From contig JAHBVF010000009.1 of NCBI GenBank assembly GCA_019637685.1, positions 1-64,000 of the forward strand: a stretch of 64,000 nt of DNA, given 5' to 3'. This document shows positions 58,159-64,000 of the stretch, in pieces. Position 1 is the stretch's first letter. Each line of letters starts with the position of its first letter. The stretch comes from Caldilineaceae bacterium (GTDB lineage Bacteria > Chloroflexota > Anaerolineae > Caldilineales > Caldilineaceae). The translations under genes and the position numbers were made by a program. The notes under the pieces were generated by a model. It was not told where the DNA came from, searched no databases, and was given only the letters and a program-made list of their open reading frames with translations.

Positions 58159-58473
58159 GGATATATTCTTCTTTCTGCGGCCAGTCTGGGCATGCCATAC
58201 CAGTGGCCCGCACGGTACTGCCGCCTTTCTCCCTCGTCGTTGAAGGAGTATCGCCGGGATTGTGTGCCTCTCCATTGAGACACGTGGGTATCGACGATAC
58301 CTACAGTATAGGGTATTCTTGCCCCTGTGTCGCTGGTCAAGAGGACGGTTTTGGCTCTCTACAAAGGCGCAACGCCCAACCCTACAGATAAATTTCGGGA
58401 TTTGACAGATGCCCCATACAGGTGTACAGTCAGGTGCTCAGAAACAATTGATGAATGATAGTTGGCCCACAGA
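58159..58473. other. Intergenic region
   Basis: About 315 bp between divergent genes. Nothing that looks like a gene was seen. A GGGTATTC/GTATAGGG-like A+T-richer stretch near 58300-58320 may hold promoters. Confidence 0.35.
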
Positions 58474-59142
58474 ATGAGATCAGTCGAACAGTTCAACCCA
58501 GACAACCCCGTCGTGATGGTTCCCGGCTATCGGGATGACGCGTCCGTATTCTCCCGCTTTGTCGGATTTTTGCGCGGGGAGCACTTTTGTACCTATCCGG
58601 TCTCTCTCTCCCCCAGCGATGGCCGGGTTTCTCTGGAGGTCCTGGCAGGTCAAATTGCAGCTTTTGTCGAAGCTGCCTTTCCCGTGGACCAGCCATTAGA
58701 TTTTGTGGGATTCAGTATGGGTGGTGTGGTGTTGCGCTATTATTTGCAACGATTGGGTGGGCTGGAAAGAACACAACGCTTTGTCACGCTGGGGACACCA
58801 CACCGGGGCACCTGGACAGCCTATGGCAGCAACCGCCCCGGCGTGCGGCAGATGCGTCCCGGCAGTGCCTTTTTGCAAGACCTGGCGACAGACGCACACC
58901 GGCTGGGGCACATCTGCTTTACCTCAATCTGGACACCCCTCGACCTGACGATCATCCCGGCGGCCAGTTCGGCTGTGGCAATGGCCCGGCACGAACGCGT
59001 ACCCATTTCCAATCACAGGGCACTGGTCACAAATGTGCGCTCGCTGGAAACCGTGGCCAGGGCGCTGCGTCTGCCTGTCAAGGCACTGCCTCCGGAGACA
59101 GCCACACCGCTGAATGCGAAACCTCTGGATTTGCTACACTGA
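58474..59142 (+). CDS. Lipase-like alpha/beta hydrolase
   Basis: 222 residues. PVVMVPGYRDDASVFSRFVGFL carries the oxyanion-hole region; DFVGFSMGGVVLRYYLQRLGG holds the nucleophile Ser in GFSMGG (about 82); FVTLGTPHRGTWTAY and LDLTIIPAASS with the likely Asp; and ISNHRALVTN with the His. The fold matches small triacylglycerol-lipase/PGAP1-like esterases; no signal peptide. The ATG at 58474 has a weak ribosome site; a TTG at 58462 would add four residues. Its end overlaps the end of the convergent cyclase gene by 9 nt. Substrate unknown. Confidence 0.75.
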   Translation: MRSVEQFNPDNPVVMVPGYRDDASVFSRFVGFLRGEHFCTYPVSLSPSDGRVSLEVLAGQIAAFVEAAFPVDQPLDFVGFSMGGVVLRYYLQRLGGLERTQRFVTLGTPHRGTWTAYGSNRPGVRQMRPGSAFLQDLATDAHRLGHICFTSIWTPLDLTIIPAASSAVAMARHERVPISNHRALVTNVRSLETVARALRLPVKALPPETATPLNAKPLDLLH

Positions 59143-60207
59143 CAGATGATGCAAACTATAGACGCCCACCGATGTTTGTCGGCCCTTGACAGTTTTCTGG
59201 CCCAAAGATTCCAGGGCAACAGATCCGGGCGGAAGCAGCAAAGATGTGGCCTCGCTGAGAATAATTGTGTCATCTTCCCCCAATTCCTGCAACCGTTTTG
59301 CCAAATTGACTGTATCACCAATGGCCGTGTAGTTCATCAGTTCGGGTGTGCCAATGTTGCCGACGACCGTCTCACCTGAGTGGATGCCCACCCGGACCCT
59401 CAGGGCTGGCTCGTGTTTGCTGGCCCAGTCCATCACACTCTCGCGGATGGCCGCGGCCGCGCGCACAGCCCGCAACGCGTGGTCTGGCTGGGCCACCGGG
59501 GCGTTGAAGACAGCCATCACGCCATCGCCCACGAATTTATCGACAGTGCCTTCCTCGGCCTGGATAGCGGCTGTCACCAGCGCCAGATGATCGTTGAGGA
59601 TATGCACCACCTGGTCCGGCTCCAGGCTGTGGGAAAGCGGGGTAAAGTCGCAAAAGTCCATAAAGAGTACAGTAGCGATCTGACGCTCGCCCCCCAGGCT
59701 GGGCAGTGTAGGACTGGAGAGCAATCTCTCCACTACCGGCGCGGCCATATAGCGGCCCAAAATCGTGCGGATTTTGTCGTGGGCCAGTTGTAGCTCCCGC
59801 TGAAGATGGAGGTTTTCCTGGCGCAGGCGGCTCTTTTCTAATGTCTGGCGGATGCGCACCCGTACATTTTTCAGTGTAAAGGGCTTGCTGACAAAATCAT
59901 CAGCGCCGTCCAGCATTGCCTGCACCACAAGATTTTCCGATGTCAGAGCGCTTGCCATAATAATTCCCGTCACCGGGTCGTGCTCCCGCACATGGCGCAA
60001 AACCGCCAATCCGTCCATCCGGGGCATCACCACATCCAGCAGGATCAGATCTGGCGCAAATTGGGAGACCATTTCCAGTGCCTCCACGCCGTCGCCAGCC
60101 AGGAGTATCTGATAGCTGTCTGCCTGCAATATCTTACGAATCAGATCGAGGGTGGCAAGCTCGTCGTCCACCAAAAGAATACACGGGTTTGTGCGTGGGC
60201 GGTTCAT
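59134..60207 (-). CDS. Response regulator--class III adenylate cyclase
   Basis: 357 residues. The N-terminal receiver (about 8-125) has the acidic pair LLVDDE (about 12-16), the phosphoacceptor Asp in LILLDVVMPRMDG (about 55) and Lys in VSKPF. A helical linker (about 125-165) leads to a class III cyclase domain: TVLFMDFCDFTPLS (metal Asp), GTVDKFVGDGVMAVFNAP (second metal Asp; Lys suited to ATP) and MNYTAIGDTVNLAKRLQ (Asn-Arg pair). It would make cAMP on phosphorylation. AAAGGAAG precedes ATG 60207; the longer open frame upstream lies outside the family. Divergent from the GAF gene, starts 36 bp apart, suggesting joint control. Confidence 0.9.
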   Translation of the reverse strand: MNRPRTNPCILLVDDELATLDLIRKILQADSYQILLAGDGVEALEMVSQFAPDLILLDVVMPRMDGLAVLRHVREHDPVTGIIMASALTSENLVVQAMLDGADDFVSKPFTLKNVRVRIRQTLEKSRLRQENLHLQRELQLAHDKIRTILGRYMAAPVVERLLSSPTLPSLGGERQIATVLFMDFCDFTPLSHSLEPDQVVHILNDHLALVTAAIQAEEGTVDKFVGDGVMAVFNAPVAQPDHALRAVRAAAAIRESVMDWASKHEPALRVRVGIHSGETVVGNIGTPELMNYTAIGDTVNLAKRLQELGEDDTIILSEATSLLLPPGSVALESLGQKTVKGRQTSVGVYSLHHLSV

Positions 60208-60243
60208 AGGAATCGCTTCCTTTGCAGAAAAGCTGGGCTGACT

Positions 60244-61449
60244 GTGGAACAATGGACATTGCTTTGGCTTATAACAGCCGTAATTCTGGGAGGATTCATC
60301 CTCTGGGTTCGACGCGAGCGCCGGGTATTTATCCGGCAGATCGCAGAACTGACGTCCGAGATAAATGACCTTCAGACCAAACAGAAGATCGACAATGAAA
60401 GACTGGTCTCTCTGTGCGACGTGGCCGGACAATTCGTTGGCGATTTTGGCTTGGAAGAAAGCCTGACCACCGGGCTGGAAGCCATTTGGCAACTACCCGC
60501 CATCGACGCGGTCGCGATTCTGCTGGGAGAGAATGAACTCGGCCCCTTCCACTACAAGGGCATCCGTGGCGTCGATAATCCGTTTGCGTTTATCGATCAG
60601 CAGTGCCCTCTGCCCTTGTGGGGTGTGCTGGCCCATGCACTGGTTCATCGGCCCAAACCGGGCGATCTGGACTGCCTCGCCATCAACGACATACGGGCGG
60701 AAGGCGTGCCCTTGCCCGAAGAGTTCCCGTGGCTGCCTCCCCAGGGAAGTCTGTTGGTCAATCCACTGCGCGGGCGGGGCAAAACCATCGGCGCAGTCAT
60801 TCTCTATTCTAAAAAAGAGAACGCATTCCAGGACCTGGGCCAGCGCCGTTTTCTGTTTTCTTTGGTGAGCTACGTCTCACGCGCGCTGCACGAAAGCCGC
60901 ACGTACGATCAGTCCATGCGCTGGGTGCGCCATCTGGTCAGTCTGCAATCCCTGACCCGAAGCCTGCATCGTGCGGATAGCCTGCGCACAGTGCAGGCGG
61001 CCCTGTGGGAAGAAGCGCGGGACCTGTTCGGGCCAATAGCCGTTCATTTCTACCTGCCAACCGACAAGCCAGCGCCCAGCGATCCGGCTGGCCTTACGCT
61101 TTTTGCCGGTCCTCACATCAGCCCACAGGAAGAAGCGTTCACCCGCTCACCCCATTTGCACCAGCTATTGGCCTGGGTGTTGGAAGCGGAGCAACCCCTT
61201 TTTGTGAAACCCCAGGCGTCATTTCTGCAGCCGGGCGACCTCTACTACCAGGAGAGCGGCCGGGGTGTGCTGGTCCCCATTCTGGAAACAGACGAACAGG
61301 CGGGGGGGGTACTCCTTTTTGCATTGCCAGAAGAAGCGCGCCCCTTCGACGAGAACGATCTGATCGTCATCCGCACCATTGCCAACAGCGCATCCGTTGT
61401 GATTGGCAGCCGGCGCTGGGGCGCCAGTCCCCAGTCTACTCCGGCGTGA
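60244..61449 (+). CDS. Membrane-anchored two-GAF sensor protein
   Basis: 401 residues if read from GTG 60244. A short membrane helix (about 5-23, WTLLWLITAVILGGFILWV) is followed by a coiled coil (about 28-55) and two GAF-like domains (about 55-215 with VAILLGENELGPFHYKGIRG...GSLLVNPLRGRGKTIGAVILYSKKENAF and about 225-390 with LYYQESGRGVLVPILETDEQAGGVLLFALPEEARPFDENDLIVIRTIANSAS). No kinase or output domain is present, so it may act through the divergent cyclase-response regulator. Upstream open sequence is antisense to that gene. It overlaps the SDR gene that follows by 14 nt. Confidence 0.7.
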   Translation: MEQWTLLWLITAVILGGFILWVRRERRVFIRQIAELTSEINDLQTKQKIDNERLVSLCDVAGQFVGDFGLEESLTTGLEAIWQLPAIDAVAILLGENELGPFHYKGIRGVDNPFAFIDQQCPLPLWGVLAHALVHRPKPGDLDCLAINDIRAEGVPLPEEFPWLPPQGSLLVNPLRGRGKTIGAVILYSKKENAFQDLGQRRFLFSLVSYVSRALHESRTYDQSMRWVRHLVSLQSLTRSLHRADSLRTVQAALWEEARDLFGPIAVHFYLPTDKPAPSDPAGLTLFAGPHISPQEEAFTRSPHLHQLLAWVLEAEQPLFVKPQASFLQPGDLYYQESGRGVLVPILETDEQAGGVLLFALPEEARPFDENDLIVIRTIANSASVVIGSRRWGASPQSTPA

Positions 61450-62209
61450 CGTAGGCGGCAGTAATTCCCCCGTCCACCGTAAAGGTGCTGCCTGTCACAA
61501 AAGAGGACTCGTCCGAGGCCAGGAAGAGGGCCGCACGGGCGATCTCTACGGCCTCGCCAAAACGCCCCACAGGAATATGCACCAGACGGCGCTGACGCTT
61601 CTCCTCGGTGTCCAGCACTTTCATCAGCAGTTCTGTACGCAAAGGGCCAGGGCAGATGGCGTTGGCTCGGATGTTCTCCCGCGCATGGATGATGGCGAGT
61701 TCTCTGGTCATGGAAAGCACGCCGCCTTTGCTGGCGGTATAGGCCAGTTGAGGGGTCGCCGCGCCCAACAGCGCGACAAAGGAAGCCACATTGATAATAG
61801 AACCGCCCCCGCTGCGACGCAGCGCGGGAATGCCGTGTTTGCAGCCGAGAAAAACACCTTTCAGATTGATGTTCATCGTCAGGTCCCAGATGCTCTCTGC
61901 GGTGTTCACAGCGTCGTCGTCCGCCGCGTGCATAATGCCTGCATTATTGAAGAGAACGTGCAGCGCCCCAAAGGTTTCCTCGGCAGCCGCCACCATTGCC
62001 CGGCATTCGTCATCCTTCGACACGTCTGCCTTGATAAAACGTGCGCGGCCACCGGCCGCGGCCACCCGTGCCACAGTTTCCTCGCCGCCGGCTTGATTGA
62101 CATCCACAACCACAACCGCCGCGCCTTCCTGCGCGAAGAGCAGGGCAGATTCCCGGCCAATGCCGCTTCCCGCGCCGGTGATCAGCGCGACTTTGCCTTC
62201 TAAACGCAT
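61436..62209 (-). CDS. SDR family oxidoreductase
   Basis: 257 residues. A classical SDR with VALITGAGSGIGRESALLFAQEG (cofactor), LFNNAGIM, SIINVASFVALLG (Ser) and LAYTASKGGVLSMTRELA (Tyr, Lys), ending TFTVDGGITAAYV. It resembles FabG/glucose-dehydrogenase-like SDRs; the substrate is unknown. ATG 62209 has GGAAAGGG upstream; the upstream open frame (to 62470) is not conserved. It is convergent with the GAF gene. Confidence 0.88.
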   Translation of the reverse strand: MRLEGKVALITGAGSGIGRESALLFAQEGAAVVVVDVNQAGGEETVARVAAAGGRARFIKADVSKDDECRAMVAAAEETFGALHVLFNNAGIMHAADDDAVNTAESIWDLTMNINLKGVFLGCKHGIPALRRSGGGSIINVASFVALLGAATPQLAYTASKGGVLSMTRELAIIHARENIRANAICPGPLRTELLMKVLDTEEKRQRRLVHIPVGRFGEAVEIARAALFLASDESSFVTGSTFTVDGGITAAYVTPE

Positions 62210-62299
62210 TGGATTGATCCCTTTCCGTATGCTTTGTAACTGTATGTTCTGTAGGGGAATATAAAGTTTGTGGTGATCTCGAACGGCCAAAGAAACAAA

Positions 62300-62322
62300 G
62301 GGCCTGCCTTGCTGGCAGGCCC
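62300..62322 (-). terminator. Rho-independent terminator of the L,D-transpeptidase gene
   Basis: GGGCCTGCC (62300-62308) pairs with GGCAGGCCC (62314-62322), 5-nt loop; on the minus strand the stem is followed by TTTGTTTCTTTGG. It lies just beyond the stop of the 62353 gene. Confidence 0.88.
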
Positions 62323-62352
62323 TCTTGGCATGTGCGAAGCAATTTTCTCGGC

Positions 62353-63459
62353 TTAGTAATGGACGTAGACTTCGGTTCCATAGTCGGCCCAGGAGTAGAG
62401 CATTTCGGCCTCGCCCGGCCGCATATTGACACAGCCGTGGCTCATTGGCGTGCCAAAGTTGTTGTGCCAATAGGCTCCGTGGATGGCATAGCCGCTGTAG
62501 AAATACATCACCCAGGGCACGCCAGGCAGATCGTAGCCGGGTCCTGTCATGCGCTGGCTGGAGTATTTGGTATTGATGGCGTAACGCCCTGTGACGGTGG
62601 GCGTGCGATAGGTTCCTGTGCTGACAGCTGTATACAATACGGGTACATCCCCCTGCCAGGCTGTCAATGTCTGATCACTCAGGTTGATTTCGATCCAACG
62701 AGTGCCATCGGCCGGGGCGGATCGCACCAGCGCCTCGGTTGTCGAAGGCTCCATCAGGCGCAGTTTCTGGCCCGCCCACACAAAGCCGGAATTGGGCAGA
62801 CCGTTGGCAACCATCAATTCCTGCAAACTGATTTTGTGATCCAGTGCAATCTGCTCTAGCGTGTCCTCGGCTTGCACAATGTAAATGGTGCTGGCAACCG
62901 CGGGTTTGTCCTGCTTCTCCGGCTGAATGGCATCCACCCGCGCGCTGACTCGCAGTTGCTGGCCCACCCAAATCAGATTGGCGTTTGTCAGGCCATTGAG
63001 CCGCAACACATCGCTCAGCCCCATGCCGTAATCTTTGGCAATCTGGGCCAGGGTGTCGCCGCGCTTCACAGTGAAATACCCACTGCCCCCAGGCAAAGCG
63101 CCGGGATCGGCTGCGGCCCGTTCGGTTGCGGCCGCGCTGCCAGGAATCACCAGCCGCTGCCCCACGTGAATAATATTGGGGTTGGCAATGCCGTTGTTCT
63201 GGGCCAGATCGTTCACCGAGACACTGTAGGCTTTGGCAATCGCGGCCAGGGAATCGCCCGCATGGACGACGTGAACATCATCCTCGGCATGGGCAACAGG
63301 CCCGACAGATAAAAAGGAGAGGAGCAGGACAAGGACCAGCCCGATTTGCAGGAACCCCCGACGGGTCCACTGGGGGTCTGTGGCTGGGAGAGGCAGGACT
63401 GGACCGGCTGGTAATGATTCATCGCGGAGGAGAGAAAGATTCGATGAGACAGTACTCAT
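62353..63459 (-). CDS. LysM L,D-transpeptidase
   Basis: 368 residues. A signal-anchor (about 34-56, [19 protein letters not shown]) precedes three LysM domains (about 62-107, 127-171, 191-236), which bind peptidoglycan. A C-terminal YkuD domain (about 250-368) has the active-site motif [21 protein letters not shown], with nucleophile Cys in SHGC. It would form 3-3 peptidoglycan cross-links. ATG 63459 has GAGG seven bases upstream. Confidence 0.93.
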   Translation of the reverse strand: MSTVSSNLSLLRDESLPAGPVLPLPATDPQWTRRGFLQIGLVLVLLLSFLSVGPVAHAEDDVHVVHAGDSLAAIAKAYSVSVNDLAQNNGIANPNIIHVGQRLVIPGSAAATERAAADPGALPGGSGYFTVKRGDTLAQIAKDYGMGLSDVLRLNGLTNANLIWVGQQLRVSARVDAIQPEKQDKPAVASTIYIVQAEDTLEQIALDHKISLQELMVANGLPNSGFVWAGQKLRLMEPSTTEALVRSAPADGTRWIEINLSDQTLTAWQGDVPVLYTAVSTGTYRTPTVTGRYAINTKYSSQRMTGPGYDLPGVPWVMYFYSGYAIHGAYWHNNFGTPMSHGCVNMRPGEAEMLYSWADYGTEVYVHY

Positions 63460-63684
63460 GAAAACACCTCAATATTTATTGATATTCATTGGTGATTCCG
63501 ACAGATGGTAATTCTGGCAGACCTAACGTGGATTCGCGTAGTAGTGCCATCGATTATATCATATCAAAACGATTTGTAAACAGGGAAAATTGCTGCTTTT
63601 TTGTGCTCACCTGATCCGATGGCCGGTGTCGAAGGGACAAAAATAACGGGCAGCCAGAACAGGGCGGACAACAGGCTGGCGGAA
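63460..63684. other. Intergenic region
   Basis: 225 bp between the transpeptidase and the partial regulator on the same strand. A+T-rich in part (TATCATATCAAAAC), probably the promoter of the transpeptidase gene. No gene was seen. Confidence 0.35.
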
Positions 63685-64000
63685 TCAGCGTTTGATCAGA
63701 TTGTGCTCGATGGCAAATGCCACCGCTTCAGTGCGCCCGCTGGAATGGAGCTTGGAGAGTATATTGCTTACGTGGAATTTGACAGTCGAGCGGCTGACCA
63801 CCAGTCCCTCGGCAATCTCCACATTGTTCTGGCCCAGGCTCATCAACGCCAGTACTTCCCGTTCCCGCGCTGTGAGATCAGAGCCGAGTTTGGGCGGATT
63901 GGTAGCCGTATGGATCAGCGCCTGAGCGGCCTCGGGGGCCAGAGTGGAGCGGCCAGCATAGGCTTTGCGGATGGCGTCGGAAAGCTCAGCGGCAGAGACA
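63685..64000 (-). CDS. LuxR-type HTH regulator, C-terminal part (cut by window edge)
   Basis: The last about 105 codons of a NarL/LuxR-type response regulator; the start lies beyond 64000. The sequence ends in the HTH: LTAREREVLALMSLGQNNVEIAEGLVVSRSTVKFHVSNILSKLHSSGRTEAVAFAIEHNLIKR, preceded by AELSDAIRKAYAGRSTLAPEAAQALI, typical of the end of a receiver-linker region. The partner kinase is not in the window. Confidence 0.9.
   Translation of the reverse strand, partial: VSAAELSDAIRKAYAGRSTLAPEAAQALIHTATNPPKLGSDLTAREREVLALMSLGQNNVEIAEGLVVSRSTVKFHVSNILSKLHSSGRTEAVAFAIEHNLIKR

Overview
The window looks like a stretch of chromosome from a high-GC Chloroflexota bacterium, probably of the Anaerolineae/Caldilineae type. 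This is inferred from the gene families, not from an rRNA gene: MalT-like ATPase regulators, Tat genes, many LysM and subtilase surface proteins, proteins ending in short hydrophobic -FLP- tails, and many palindromic intergenic repeats. No rRNA, tRNA or cas gene was seen.

Layout. 1-1482 is the distal end of a CRISPR array (20 repeats, leader off the left edge), abutting a broken transposase. 2.1-6.8 kb is housekeeping: fabG, nusB, a tatA/B-like gene, tatC, a nucleotidyltransferase-like gene and a PAP2 phosphatase. 6.8-7.3 kb holds a terminator, a dispersed repeat and a MITE with an 8-bp target duplication. 7.3-12.9 kb carries an acyl-CoA ligase, a CoA-binding protein, OsmC, thioredoxin and proS. 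13.5-22.3 kb has a MalT-like regulator, a lipoprotein, a CPBP protease, a small gene cut by an intact IS1182-type element, and an alpha/beta hydrolase. 22.9-30.5 kb has xseA followed by three unusual genes: a TIR-membrane-propeller protein, an HExxH peptidase with a propeller-like C-terminus, and a LysM protein.

30.5-49.3 kb is largely carbohydrate and uronate metabolism (GH4 glycosidase, fructuronate-reductase-like SDR, uxaC, TIM-barrel isomerase, cupins, M20 hydrolase, ceramidase-like enzyme, VOC protein), mixed with an FtsX-type permease and two secreted proteins, one a subtilase with about 17 WSGG heptads. 49.3-64 kb has a 1014-residue LysM/TP-rich surface protein, a TrmA-like protein lacking catalytic motifs, an EamA transporter, a peroxiredoxin whose peroxidatic cysteine codon is TGA (predicted selenocysteine), a second subtilase, a stress protein, a lipase, a divergent REC-cyclase/GAF pair, an SDR, an L,D-transpeptidase and the end of a LuxR-type regulator.

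The strongest unusual signals are the in-frame TGA at the active site of the Bcp-type peroxiredoxin with a hairpin just downstream, the TIR/peptidase/LysM cassette, the WSGG-repeat subtilase, the degenerate methyltransferase whose basic tail is overprinted on a transporter gene, and a dense set of palindromic repeats at gene ends, one of them inside a coding region.
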